Shown one piece after another: positions 1-7,858 of a DNA stretch of 19,537 nt (within the stretch, counting starts at the first letter, position 1; each line of letters opens with the position of its first letter). A model generated the notes under the pieces. It was given only the letters and a program-made list of their open reading frames with translations. It ran no database searches and was not told the origin of the DNA. The position numbers and the translations under genes are program-made. The stretch comes from Bacteroidota bacterium (GTDB taxonomy: Bacteria > Pseudomonadota > Alphaproteobacteria > Puniceispirillales > Puniceispirillaceae), in NCBI GenBank assembly GCA_009936825.1, contig JAACDV010000071.1:1-19537 (forward strand), given 5' to 3'.

Positions 1-1
1 G

Positions 2-766
2 CGTCAATATTCAGTCGACGGGGTGGTTGTCGCCTCATCAACCCTGCCACCAGAATTTTCCAAAGCGTTTCATGACGCCGGAATGCCAGTGGTGAATAGT
101 TTTGGCAGATATTCGGCGGCGCCCGATGTATCGGTGGTGGGAATCGATAATCTGGAATGCGGGCGGATGGCGGCGCGCGCTTTGATTGAACGCGGCTATC
201 GCTCGGTCGCATTTCTGGGTGGCCCGGCTTCTGCCACGTCAACTCAAGACCGATTTGAAGGATTCAGACAAGAACTTGCCGCCCATCCGCAGATGACATT
301 CACGCACAGCTTTGCCAGCGCCTATTCATTCGATTCGGGGCGAGATGAAATGCGCCGTCTGCTGGCCAGCGGACCTCCTGCCGAGGCTTATTTTTGCGGT
401 GATGATGTTCTGTCAATTGGCGCGCTTAGCGCGATTCAGGACAGCAAACTCCGCATTCCAGACGATATTGGCATTATCGGTTTGAACGACATGGAAATGG
501 CGGGATGGCAAAATATTCGCCTCACAACAATCAGACAGCCCATCCAGCAGATCATTACCTCGTCAGTTGAACTGATTGTCTCAATGCTGGAAGAACCGAC
601 CCGATATCCGGAAATGCGGCTATTCCCCTGCACCCTGATTGAGCGCGACACCCTGCGCGCACCAAAATCACTTTTTCTCAAATTACCTATATATCGAGGG
701 GCGAGCGTCAACCCATATGCCGTCATTCTTGCCCGAATGCGCCACTGCAAAAACGGCCGCCATTGA
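2..766 (+). CDS. LacI-family transcriptional regulator, C-terminal part (5' truncated by window edge)
   Basis: This is the effector-binding (periplasmic-binding-protein-like) half of a LacI/GalR repressor. The reading frame is open to the left edge, so the N-terminal helix-turn-helix and the true start lie outside the window; the GTG at 23 is an internal valine (context YSVDGVVVASS). Typical family stretches follow: GIDNLECGRMAARALIERGY, VAFLGGP, DRFEGFR, FCGDDVLSIGA, DIGIIGLNDMEM and TTIRQP. The family usually ends near residues like LIERDTLRAP (about position 667). Here about 30 further residues are read antisense to the end of the facing dehydrogenase gene, giving an 84-bp convergent overlap. 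By neighbourhood it may control the inositol genes and bind the CG-centred palindrome at 3993-4010; that link is inferred. Family assignment is firm, the ligand is unknown. Confidence 0.9.
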   Translation, partial: RQYSVDGVVVASSTLPPEFSKAFHDAGMPVVNSFGRYSAAPDVSVVGIDNLECGRMAARALIERGYRSVAFLGGPASATSTQDRFEGFRQELAAHPQMTFTHSFASAYSFDSGRDEMRRLLASGPPAEAYFCGDDVLSIGALSAIQDSKLRIPDDIGIIGLNDMEMAGWQNIRLTTIRQPIQQIITSSVELIVSMLEEPTRYPEMRLFPCTLIERDTLRAPKSLFLKLPIYRGASVNPYAVILARMRHCKNGRH

Positions 767-1840
767 GCGCAACCCATCTTCGGCACGCGGATAAAGATCG
801 GCACTTTTATCCATTGGTCGTCTGGCATTTTTTGCTGCTATCGCCTCGGCAAGGTCAGAATAGATATTGGCGAACGCCAGCGGCATCCCTTCGGCATGAC
901 CAACGGTGACGCGGCTGGATCGATCAGCCTCGGCAGACAGATTACCCTCGCCGCGTTCAATCACTTGCAAGCGGCCATTCAGCGGCATCCAATAGAGCTG
1001 GTTCGGGTGCTCTTGAGCCCAGCTCAAACCACCCTTCTCACCAAACACCTGCAAGGTCAAACCATGCTGACGGCCAATCGCAATCGAGGATGTCCAAAGC
1101 CGCCCAACGGTGCCACCATCCATCCGGAAATTTACCATCGCATCGTCTTCTAACTCGCGTGTATCAAGACACGAGACCGTATCGGCCGATAGCTTGGATA
1201 CGTTTTGTCCGGTCACAAAACTGGCCATATGCAGGGCATGAATACCGCAATCAGCGAATTGTGCCGACACCCCAGCTTGCGCTGGATCATATCGCCAGCG
1301 CACACGTGGATTGTCGGCATCGCCGGCATCGGCATGGTGGCCATGGGCAAATTCCGCTTTTACCAAACGCACTTTGCCAAGATCACCGCGTACCACCATT
1401 GCGCGCATATGGCGCACCAGCGAATATCCGGTATAGCCGTAATTCACTGCACAGATTCGGTCGGTTGCAGCGCTGATTTTGACGATTTCTTCGCCTTCCT
1501 CAACGGTCATAGTCATCGGCTTTTCACACAAAACATGAAACCCGGCTTCAAGGAAGGATTTGGTAATTTCAAAATGTGTTGCGTTTGGCGTTGCGACAGT
1601 GACCAGATCAATCCGGTCATCACGGCCGCGCTCGGATTTCAGCATTTCCTGCCAATCGCCATAAGACCGATCAGCTGCCAACCCCAGACGTTGGCCATAT
1701 TCTCGGCCTGCGTCAGGCCGGTGATCCAAGGCACCCGCAGCAAAAACAAACGCCCCATCCAGCCCCGCACCAAGACGGTGTGCCGGCCCGATCTGGCTAC
1801 CTTCCCCGCCGCCGATCATTCCCCAATTTAATTTCGCCAT
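683..1840 (-). CDS. Gfo/Idh/MocA-family NAD(P)-dependent oxidoreductase (copy 1, 385 aa)
   Basis: Predicted cytoplasmic sugar or cyclitol dehydrogenase. The N-terminal Rossmann fold shows a GGGEGSQIG dinucleotide-binding loop (about residues 10-18). The family EKP motif is at 106-108, with Lys107 as the usual catalytic lysine, and a D-x3-H pair is at Asp197/His201 (DCGIH). This Lys/Asp/His set matches inositol-dehydrogenase-type members. The ATG start at 1840 has only a weak ribosome site (AGAAAG on the minus strand). It is the last gene of a three-gene leftward operon, 40 nt after the iolE-like gene, and its 3' end overlaps the convergent lacI-type gene by 84 bp. It is clearly different from the iolG-type enzyme at 8699-9685, so it probably acts on another inositol stereoisomer, an inosose or a related sugar. 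The exact substrate cannot be read from sequence. Confidence 0.9.
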   Translation of the reverse strand: MAKLNWGMIGGGEGSQIGPAHRLGAGLDGAFVFAAGALDHRPDAGREYGQRLGLAADRSYGDWQEMLKSERGRDDRIDLVTVATPNATHFEITKSFLEAGFHVLCEKPMTMTVEEGEEIVKISAATDRICAVNYGYTGYSLVRHMRAMVVRGDLGKVRLVKAEFAHGHHADAGDADNPRVRWRYDPAQAGVSAQFADCGIHALHMASFVTGQNVSKLSADTVSCLDTRELEDDAMVNFRMDGGTVGRLWTSSIAIGRQHGLTLQVFGEKGGLSWAQEHPNQLYWMPLNGRLQVIERGEGNLSAEADRSSRVTVGHAEGMPLAFANIYSDLAEAIAAKNARRPMDKSADLYPRAEDGLRSMAAVFAVAHSGKNDGIWVDARPSIYR

Positions 1841-1858
1841 AACAATGCACTTTCTACT

Positions 1859-1880
1859 GACCCGTAAATTGCTTCGGGTC
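1859..1880 (-). other. Intercistronic inverted repeat between the iolE-like gene and the dehydrogenase gene
   Basis: Perfect 6-bp arms (GACCCG at 1859-1864, CGGGTC at 1875-1880) are separated by 10 nt. The repeat lies directly after the TAG stop (1881-1883) of the iolE-like gene. In the leftward mRNA it would form a small hairpin just after that stop, without a T-tract, so a simple terminator is unlikely. A processing or stability element is possible; chance is not excluded. Confidence 0.3.
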
Positions 1881-2774
1881 CTAGTTGAACCCTATTTTTT
1901 GTAGATATTCCCGGTTTGCGATTGCGTCATCCTGTGGGCTTACATCCAAGGTTGGATCACAATCCTGCTCAACCGTACACCAGCCTTGAAAATCGGCATC
2001 CAGCAGCACTTGTCGCACATCCTCAAAAGCAACATCACCGTCGCCAAGGTTACAGAAAATTCCCTTCCCGCACGCCTCATAGAAACCGGTACGCTCGGCA
2101 ATGACTGTTGCCTTTACGACCGGGTCGATATCTTTGAAATGCATATAAGAGATGCGACTCATATACCGCTTCATGAACGCCACCGGATCAAAGCCAGCAT
2201 AGGAATGATGGCCGGTGTCAAAGCAGATATTCAAGATGCTGTCATCAACTTCATCCAGCAACCGGCAAAGCTCTGGCTCAAAATCCATAAATCCGCCAGC
2301 ATGCGCATGAATGCCAACTGTCAGGCCATATTCCTCTGCGCCAATCCGTGCAGAGGCTGCAATCCGGTCACGATAGGCACCCCATTCAGCCTTATCCATC
2401 TGTTCAGCCTCACCCGCGCGTCCGGCGGTTGGAGCGCGGCGCGGCGAAATGCTGTCAATAAGCACAAGATGCTGCGCCCCATGCGCCGATAAAGCGCGGC
2501 AGGTGCGATGGGTAGCATCCAACACATCATCCCACTGGGCCGCGTCATGATAGGCACGAAACACCACACCGCCAATCAGTTGGAGATCATGCTGCGCCAG
2601 CCCCTCACTCAGAATCGCCGGATCCTCCGGCATAAAGCCAACCGGCCCCAACTCAATGCCTTTATAGCCAGCGGCGGCACATTCTTCCAAAACAGTCTGC
2701 CAATGCGGGTTACGCGCGTCATCAGCGAATTCAACACCCCACGAACAGGGGGCATTTCCAATTTGAATTGTCAT
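1881..2774 (-). CDS. iolE: IolE/MocC-like inosose dehydratase (sugar phosphate isomerase/epimerase TIM barrel)
   Basis: The 297-aa TIM-barrel protein has the usual length of IolE, which dehydrates 2-keto-myo-inositol to the diketone used by IolD, and of the rhizopine protein MocC. The N-terminus reads IGNAPCSWGVEF, followed by GYKGIELGPVGFMP and LIGGVVF, as in IolE/MocC. Likely metal ligands are Asp186 and neighbouring His (CFDTGHH), His212 (YMHFKD) and Glu269 (CTVEQD). The ATG at 2774 follows an AGAAAGG ribosome site about 9 nt upstream. It is the middle gene of the leftward operon, with dehydrogenase genes on both sides. It is the only dehydratase candidate in the window, so it probably fills the IolE step for the divergent iolDCJGB genes. 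A MocC-like role on a modified inositol is the alternative; the iolE symbol is therefore provisional. Confidence 0.75.
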   Translation of the reverse strand: MTIQIGNAPCSWGVEFADDARNPHWQTVLEECAAAGYKGIELGPVGFMPEDPAILSEGLAQHDLQLIGGVVFRAYHDAAQWDDVLDATHRTCRALSAHGAQHLVLIDSISPRRAPTAGRAGEAEQMDKAEWGAYRDRIAASARIGAEEYGLTVGIHAHAGGFMDFEPELCRLLDEVDDSILNICFDTGHHSYAGFDPVAFMKRYMSRISYMHFKDIDPVVKATVIAERTGFYEACGKGIFCNLGDGDVAFEDVRQVLLDADFQGWCTVEQDCDPTLDVSPQDDAIANREYLQKIGFN

Positions 2775-2836
2775 GCCGTTCAGCCTTTCTTATGTCACGA
2801 TAACCTTATCAAAACGTCCAACAAGAACTTCCAACT

Positions 2837-2866
2837 CAGAACCACTAGCTGCAGAACCACTAGCCA
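2837..2866. repeat. 15-bp tandem duplication spanning the stop codon of the upstream dehydrogenase gene
   Basis: CAGAACCACTAGC occurs at 2837-2849 and again at 2852-2864, a period of 15 bp. On the minus strand the copies carry an in-frame TAG each: the first ends the dehydrogenase gene (2860-2862), and the second lies five codons further on. It looks like a slippage duplication at the gene end, giving a doubled stop. Confidence 0.8.
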
Positions 2867-3963
2867 ATGTCTATATCCAGCCATGTTTTCGCCGCCGAAG
2901 AGGCAAACGCTGCATCGACAATCCGCGCAACTTCCAGCCCGTCCAAAAATGTTGGCCAGACAGCCTTGCCAGTCGCGATCGACTGCAGGAAATCGCGCGC
3001 CTCAATGACAATCTGATCCTGATATCCGGTTCCGTGGCCCGGCCCCTGACAAAAGGGTAGATAGTCCGGATGCGCCGGTCCGGTCAGGATTTTACGAAAC
3101 CCGCGCTCAGCCTCTACATCTTCCATCTTATAAAGCCAGATCGCGTTCTGGTCTTCCTGATCAAACCTGATCGCCCCTTTAGTGCCGCTAATCTCATAGG
3201 CATAACCCATTTTGCGGCCAGTGGCGACACGGCTGAAATACAGCTGCCCCATCGCGCCATTCTGGAACCTGCACATCATTTGCGCATGATCATCATTGCT
3301 GACCGCACCGCCCGGCCTGGAATGATGCACGGTGTCAATCTCGGCAATTACTTTGGTGATGGGGCCAACAAGGGCCAGCGCGGCATTGATCATGTGCGGG
3401 GCAAGATCACCCATCGTTCCGTTGGCCATTCCGCTTGTACGCCAGCTAACTGGCATTTCGGGATCGGCATAGAAATCTTCGGTGTGCTCGCCGCGAAACC
3501 AGGTCACATCCCCAATCGCGCCTTCGGCAATCAATTTACGGGCAAACTGGCTGGCAGGCGTGCGGATGTAATTATAGGCAACCATGTTGGCAACACCGGC
3601 AGCATTAGCTGCGGCAACCATATCAGCGGCATCTTCCAAGGACGCCCCCATCGGCTTTTCACACAAAACCGGCTTGCCAAGCGCAAACGCAGCCTTAGCA
3701 ATCGCCCGGTGTGTTGCTTGGGGTGATGCAATGATCACCGCCTCAACTTTTGGATCAGCAACTAGGGCGCGCCAATCATCGGTTGCCCGGGCAAATCCAA
3801 AAGCGCGCCGATATTCCTCGGCAGTTTTTGTGCTGGTTGCACAAACCATTTCTAGAACCGGACGCAAATCGGTATCAAAAATCGCGCCAACAGCAGACAT
3901 CGCAACCGCATGGGCTTTGCCCATATAGCCGCCGCCAACAATTCCTATTCCGATGCGCGTCAT
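2860..3963 (-). CDS. Gfo/Idh/MocA-family oxidoreductase (copy 2, about 367 aa)
   Basis: First gene of the leftward operon. From the ATG at 3963 the protein begins MTRIGIGIVGGGYMGKAHA, a textbook Rossmann start for this family. The EKP motif is at about 102-104, with catalytic Lys103, and a D-x3-H pair is at Asp186/His190 (GDLAPH), as in inositol dehydrogenases. A longer frame opens at a TTG at 3999, but that would add 12 residues that are not family-like and would run into the operator region, so the ATG is preferred. Substrate is unknown. Position beside an iolE-like gene and divergent from iolD points to an inositol, inosose or methyl-inositol derivative. The stop codon sits inside a 15-bp tandem duplication. 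An 85-nt gap separates it from the iolE-like gene. Confidence 0.88.
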   Translation of the reverse strand: MTRIGIGIVGGGYMGKAHAVAMSAVGAIFDTDLRPVLEMVCATSTKTAEEYRRAFGFARATDDWRALVADPKVEAVIIASPQATHRAIAKAAFALGKPVLCEKPMGASLEDAADMVAAANAAGVANMVAYNYIRTPASQFARKLIAEGAIGDVTWFRGEHTEDFYADPEMPVSWRTSGMANGTMGDLAPHMINAALALVGPITKVIAEIDTVHHSRPGGAVSNDDHAQMMCRFQNGAMGQLYFSRVATGRKMGYAYEISGTKGAIRFDQEDQNAIWLYKMEDVEAERGFRKILTGPAHPDYLPFCQGPGHGTGYQDQIVIEARDFLQSIATGKAVWPTFLDGLEVARIVDAAFASSAAKTWLDIDIG

Positions 3964-3978
3964 TCGCTGACCAATGCT

Positions 3979-3995
3979 AAAGTGAATTTCACTTT
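3979..3995. promoter_or_regulatory. Perfect 17-bp inverted repeat in the divergent promoter region
   Basis: AAAGTGAATTTCACTTT has 8-bp perfect arms around a single central base. It lies between the start of the leftward dehydrogenase operon and iolD and shares its last TTT with the next palindrome. It is probably a transcription-factor site; which regulator binds it cannot be told. Confidence 0.6.
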
Positions 3996-4010
3996 GCAAC
4001 CGATTGCAAA
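3993..4010. promoter_or_regulatory. Probable LacI-family operator
   Basis: TTTGCAACCGATTGCAAA is an 18-bp near-perfect palindrome (one mismatched pair) with a central CG step, the hallmark of LacI/GalR-family operators. It overlaps the proposed -35 and spacer of the iolD promoter and is also upstream of the leftward operon, so one bound dimer could control both directions. The partial LacI-type gene at the left edge is the obvious candidate repressor (inference). Confidence 0.65.
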
Positions 4011-4021
4011 ATTAGTATCTT
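3994..4021 (+). promoter_or_regulatory. Candidate sigma-70-type promoter for the iolD operon
   Basis: TTGCAA (3994-3999) and TATCTT (4016-4021) are spaced by 16 bp. Each hexamer matches four of six consensus bases. The element overlaps the LacI-type palindrome, as expected for a repressible promoter. No leftward promoter could be assigned with confidence. Confidence 0.4.
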
Positions 4022-4094
4022 TAGTGGATCAAAGGTGCAAGCTTCAATCCGATCAGAAATGACTTTTCGATCCCTTGCCATCAGGAGACATTAA

Positions 4095-6002
4095 ATGGAC
4101 CAAGAAACGGCAATGGACGCAAAACCCCCCGGAACCGTGCCCCCCGGAACCGTGCAACTAACGACAGCGCAGGCGATCATCAGATTTCTTGAAAACCAAT
4201 TTATTGAAATTGATGGTCAGGAAAGGCGAATTTGTGGAGGTGGTTTCGGCATTTTTGGTCATGGCAATGTCACCTGCCTTGGCGAGGCGTTGAACCGCGC
4301 CCATGACACTTTGCCGTTATATCGCGGCCAGAATGAGCAAAGCATGGGATTTGCCGCCGCCGGATATGCAAAGACATGGCTTCGTCAGCGATTTATGTTT
4401 TGCACCGCTAGTGCCGGACCGGGAACCGCCAATCTTCTAACCGCTGCCGCGCTAGCGCATGCTAACAGGCTGCCTATGCTGATGCTATGCGGCGATACTT
4501 TTTTAACGCGCCTACCGGACCCGGTTCTACAACAGGTTGAGCATTTCGGAAATCCGACATTTGGTGTGAACGACGCATTCAAACCTGTCAGTCGTTTCTG
4601 GGATAGGATCACCCACCCGGCGCAAATCATCCAGTCGCTTCCCGCCGCACTTAATACCATGCTGGACCCGGCAGATTGCGGCCCCGCCTTTATTGGCCTA
4701 CCTCAGGATGTTCAGGGGTGGACTTATGATTACCCGGTCGCGCTATTTGAAAGGCGCGTCCATCATATTCGCCGGCAACGCCCGGATCTGGACGAAATGA
4801 CGGCAGCAGCGGCGATGATTAAAAGCGCCAAAAGACCGGTGATTATTGCCGGTGGTGGCGTGCAATATTCCGGTGCTGTCGATGCGCTGACAGCACTGGC
4901 CGAGGCCCATCAAATTCCCGTCATTGAAACAATCGCTGGACGCGCCAATATGCTGGCCGATCATCCGCTGAATATCGGGCCGGTTGGCGTCACCGGATCA
5001 AACAGCGGCAATGCAGTCGCCGAGGCGGCGGATGTCGTCATTGCGGTTGGCACTCGCTTGCAGGATTTTACCACCGGATCATGGACCGCCTTTGCCGCGG
5101 ATGCCCGCCTGATCGGAATCAATGCCGCCCGGCACGACGCGATGAAACATATGTCGCTGCCTGTGGTTGGGGATGCGCGCGAGTCTTTGCGTGGTCTTGG
5201 TGAGGCATTGAGGGCATATCAGGCGCCGTCTGACTGGACCAGTTTTGCCAAGGCTGAACGCGTGAAATGGGATGCCTATGTCGCCGAAAATACGTCCTAT
5301 GGCAACCGTCCCAACTCGTATGCGCAGGCTATCGGTATGGTGAACACGTTGTGCGATAAGCGCGACCGCGTAGTAGCGGCGGCTGGCGGTCTGCCGGCAG
5401 AAGTTACCGCCAACTGGCGCACCCTAGACATTGGCACTGTCGATGTGGAATTTGGATTTTCCTGCATGGGATACGAAATCGCCGGTGCATGGGGCGCCCG
5501 CATCGCCCAGCAAGAGCGTGAGCCGGATAAAGACACCATCTCCTTTTGTGGTGATGGCTCATATATGATGCTCAATTCGGATATTTATTCTTCGGTTCTC
5601 AGCCAGAAAAAACTGATCATTTTGGTTCTCGATAATGGTGGTTTTGCCGTGATCAACAAATTGCAGATCAATACCGGCAATGAAAGCTTTAACAATCTGT
5701 TGACCGATTGCCCCACAATTCCCGAGCCCTTTGCCGTTGATTTCGCCGCGCATGCAATATCAATGGGGGCGACCTCAGAATCTGTCGAGAATGTTAGCGA
5801 GTTGGGCGATGCCTTTAAACGCGCCAAGGCCAGCGACATAACCTATGTAATTGTCATGAAGGTTGACGCCTTTGATGGCTGGACAAATGAAGGCCATACT
5901 TGGTGGGAGGTTGGCACCCCGCACACGTCGCCAAACGCGGCAGTTAATGCAGGCCACAAAGATGTAGAATCCAGCCGGTCTAAGCAGCGGCGAGGCGTCT
6001 GA
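4095..6002 (+). CDS. iolD: 3D-(3,5/4)-trihydroxycyclohexane-1,2-dione hydrolase (IolD)
   Basis: ThDP-dependent enzyme that opens the inositol-derived ring to 5-deoxy-glucuronate. The 635-aa length is normal for IolD. The catalytic Glu lies in YRGQNEQSMGF (about Glu81). SAGPGTANLLTAAALAHANR and LPMLMLCGDTF are typical IolD stretches. The ThDP/Mg motif starts at GDG 486-488 and runs to D513-N514 (VLDNGG). The ATG at 4095 has a good AGGAGA ribosome site 6-7 nt upstream; a second ATG at 4113 (Met7) is possible. Residues 11-20 are a PPGTV doublet produced by a 15-bp tandem repeat, in a region before the conserved domain. It is the first gene of the rightward operon, behind the operator pair, and overlaps iolC by one base (TGATG). 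Confidence 0.96.
   Translation: MDQETAMDAKPPGTVPPGTVQLTTAQAIIRFLENQFIEIDGQERRICGGGFGIFGHGNVTCLGEALNRAHDTLPLYRGQNEQSMGFAAAGYAKTWLRQRFMFCTASAGPGTANLLTAAALAHANRLPMLMLCGDTFLTRLPDPVLQQVEHFGNPTFGVNDAFKPVSRFWDRITHPAQIIQSLPAALNTMLDPADCGPAFIGLPQDVQGWTYDYPVALFERRVHHIRRQRPDLDEMTAAAAMIKSAKRPVIIAGGGVQYSGAVDALTALAEAHQIPVIETIAGRANMLADHPLNIGPVGVTGSNSGNAVAEAADVVIAVGTRLQDFTTGSWTAFAADARLIGINAARHDAMKHMSLPVVGDARESLRGLGEALRAYQAPSDWTSFAKAERVKWDAYVAENTSYGNRPNSYAQAIGMVNTLCDKRDRVVAAAGGLPAEVTANWRTLDIGTVDVEFGFSCMGYEIAGAWGARIAQQEREPDKDTISFCGDGSYMMLNSDIYSSVLSQKKLIILVLDNGGFAVINKLQINTGNESFNNLLTDCPTIPEPFAVDFAAHAISMGATSESVENVSELGDAFKRAKASDITYVIVMKVDAFDGWTNEGHTWWEVGTPHTSPNAAVNAGHKDVESSRSKQRRGV
4125..4154. repeat. Perfect 15-bp tandem duplication in the 5' end of iolD
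   Basis: CCCCCCGGAACCGTG is present twice head to tail, encoding PPGTV-PPGTV at residues 11-20. The insertion keeps frame and lies before the conserved ThDP domain, so it is probably tolerated slippage. Confidence 0.95.
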
Positions 6003-6988
6003 TGGCCAGTCTAACAAAGTTGCAAGGCGGTAATTTTGTTATCATCGGACGGGCTGGGATGGATATGTATCCCGACCCTCCGGGTAGCAAAACCGAAACC
6101 GCGACTAGCTTTTTCAGTTGCCTTGGAGGATCGTCTGCGAATATTGGCGTTGCCATCAGCCGGCACGGTGGGCGCTGCGCCCTTGTTACCACGGTGTCCG
6201 ATGATGCGATTGGCCGTTTTGTGCTGAATGAGCTAGAAAAATACAGTATTGATCATCGCCACGTAAAAACAGTCGCCGGTGAATATCGCACCTCTATGGC
6301 GGTGGTGGAAACGCGCATAGAAGATCACCAGTCGGTGATTTATCGCAACGGCGCGGCGGATTTCCAGATGACTATGGAAGACGTCCGGGCTGTTGATTAT
6401 GCCCGCTTTGACGCGCTTATCACTACGGGTACCGTTCTCGCCGCCCAGCCCTCACGCGATGCGACGTTTCACGCTTTTGACTTGGCTCAGGACGCTGGAC
6501 TACCGCTGATTTTTGACGTTGATTACCGCCCCTATAGCTGGCCATCGCCCGAGGATGCAGCCGCCACCTATTCGCAGGCTGCGGCCTTGTGCGACATCAT
6601 CATCGGCAATGATGTGGAATTTGGGTTTATGGCGGGTGATTTTGATCATGGTCTGGATAAGGCCCGTGATCTGGCCCGGACAACCGCAAAAATTGTTATT
6701 TATAAAATGGGTGAATACGGCGCCATTACAATCACACCGGACGATGAATTTCGAACCGGAATCTATCCAGTTGAAGCCCTAAAACCAACCGGAGCCGGTG
6801 ACAGTTTCATGGGCGGATTTATTGCTGCGCTCAGTGCTGGTTATGACCTTCGGGACGCGGTTCTGCGGGGATCTGCCTGCGCGTCGATTGTCGTTAGTCG
6901 CGTTGGCTGCGCCCCGGCAATGCCAACCACATCAGAATTAGAGACCTTCCTCAAAACGAACGAAGGGCCTATTGAACTTTCGGGTTAG
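6002..6988 (+). CDS. iolC: 5-dehydro-2-deoxygluconokinase (IolC), PfkB family
   Basis: Ribokinase/PfkB-type sugar kinase that phosphorylates 5-dehydro-2-deoxy-gluconate. The N-terminal PfkB region is LGGSSANIGVAISRHGG (about 41-57), and the C-terminal signature is PTGAGDSFMGGF with GAGD at 264-267 (Asp267 as catalytic base). The 328-aa length fits a stand-alone IolC. Many alphaproteobacterial IolC proteins carry a C-terminal DUF2090 aldolase-like fusion; this one does not, and a separate aldolase gene (iolJ) follows two genes later. The start overlaps the iolD stop by one base, indicating translational coupling. A 27-nt gap with an AAAGGA ribosome site leads to the next gene. Confidence 0.93.
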   Translation: MASLTKLQGGNFVIIGRAGMDMYPDPPGSKTETATSFFSCLGGSSANIGVAISRHGGRCALVTTVSDDAIGRFVLNELEKYSIDHRHVKTVAGEYRTSMAVVETRIEDHQSVIYRNGAADFQMTMEDVRAVDYARFDALITTGTVLAAQPSRDATFHAFDLAQDAGLPLIFDVDYRPYSWPSPEDAAATYSQAAALCDIIIGNDVEFGFMAGDFDHGLDKARDLARTTAKIVIYKMGEYGAITITPDDEFRTGIYPVEALKPTGAGDSFMGGFIAALSAGYDLRDAVLRGSACASIVVSRVGCAPAMPTTSELETFLKTNEGPIELSG

Positions 6989-7015
6989 CGAAAGATTTCG
7001 TAAAGGAACACACCG

Positions 7016-7858
7016 ATGCATATTGCGCCATATGACAATGCCAACCAGCCGATTGTTGACAGTGATAACCCGACTGTTCCGCTAAATTATTTCAATATCG
7101 TCAAATTGAAAAAGGGCGAGGCATTTATATATCAGGTACCGGGATACGAGACATGCATTGTTCCGGCGACGGGCATTGTCGATGTTGAAATTGAGGGGGT
7201 AAACTTTTCCGCGCTTGGCAATCGTGGCAGTGATGTCTGGGATGGTGAACCTGAGGGTGTCTACGTTCCATCAGGCGCTAAGGTTACTATTATCTGCATG
7301 TCCGATGCCACCGAGACCTTCATTGCCGGGGCAAGATATGATCAGGTTCTGGACCCGTTCGATGTGCGAGCTAATGACATTGATCTGGTGCAGTATGGTA
7401 GTGACGAGACCAAAACACATCGCAAGATCAAACATATTTTGGGTCAAAAACAGCATGATAAGGTTGGCCGTCTTCTGGTCAGCGAGCTGTTTACCGTTGG
7501 CGCAGGCGGCTGGTCCGGCTTTCCAAGCCACAAGCATGATACCGACCGCCTGCCAATAGAAACGCGGCATGATGAGACCTATAATTTCCGCTTTCGGCCA
7601 AATCATGGGTCGGGTGTGCAGATGCTGCAACGTGCCGATAACGAGCCGGGAGACGCCTATCATATTGTCAACGGGTCAACAATCTGCCTCGATAACGGCT
7701 ATCATCCATGCTGTGTTCTGCCGGGTTATGAGATGTATTATTTCACCATCCTTGGCGGGCTTAGCCAGCGCAGCCTTGTGCAGTATTTTCAGCCAACACA
7801 CGCCGATCAAATCGAAACGATTCCGGGCATCAAAGATATGATTGCGAAGTTCAAATGA
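7016..7858 (+). CDS. Divergent IolB/KduI-family cupin isomerase (5-deoxy-glucuronate isomerase-like)
   Basis: A 280-aa bicupin of the IolB/KduI group. The metal-site pattern is recognisable: His172 and His174 (FPSHKHD), Glu187 (HDETYNF) and His230 (NGYHPC). It differs clearly from the canonical IolB encoded at 9754-10548. Here the motif reads ETRHDETYNFRF rather than ESYLEETYYHRI, the usual VYTDDRSLDE stretch is missing, and there is a distinct tail (SLVQYFQPTH onward). Two IolB-type proteins in one operon suggest that this copy acts on a different uronate or keto-sugar, or is a redundant isomerase. It sits between iolC and iolJ, and its stop overlaps the iolJ start (ATGA). Confidence 0.82.
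   Translation: MHIAPYDNANQPIVDSDNPTVPLNYFNIVKLKKGEAFIYQVPGYETCIVPATGIVDVEIEGVNFSALGNRGSDVWDGEPEGVYVPSGAKVTIICMSDATETFIAGARYDQVLDPFDVRANDIDLVQYGSDETKTHRKIKHILGQKQHDKVGRLLVSELFTVGAGGWSGFPSHKHDTDRLPIETRHDETYNFRFRPNHGSGVQMLQRADNEPGDAYHIVNGSTICLDNGYHPCCVLPGYEMYYFTILGGLSQRSLVQYFQPTHADQIETIPGIKDMIAKFK

Noticed and set aside
1205..1831. A 208-codon open frame on the plus strand inside the left dehydrogenase gene
   Set aside because: It is antisense to a gene with clear Gfo/Idh/MocA motifs; the translation has no recognisable domain or ribosome site.
3070..3726. A 218-codon plus-strand frame opposite the second dehydrogenase gene
   Set aside because: It mirrors conserved coding sequence on the minus strand and shows no family features of its own.
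3964..3999. TTG start extending the second dehydrogenase by 12 residues
   Set aside because: Extra residues are not family-like and overlap the palindromes; the ATG at 3963 gives a standard Rossmann N-terminus.
6989..7000. CGAAA-GA-TTTCG inverted repeat between iolC and the divergent iolB-like gene
   Set aside because: Five-bp arms with a 2-nt loop; likely chance, and the gap is fully explained by a ribosome site.
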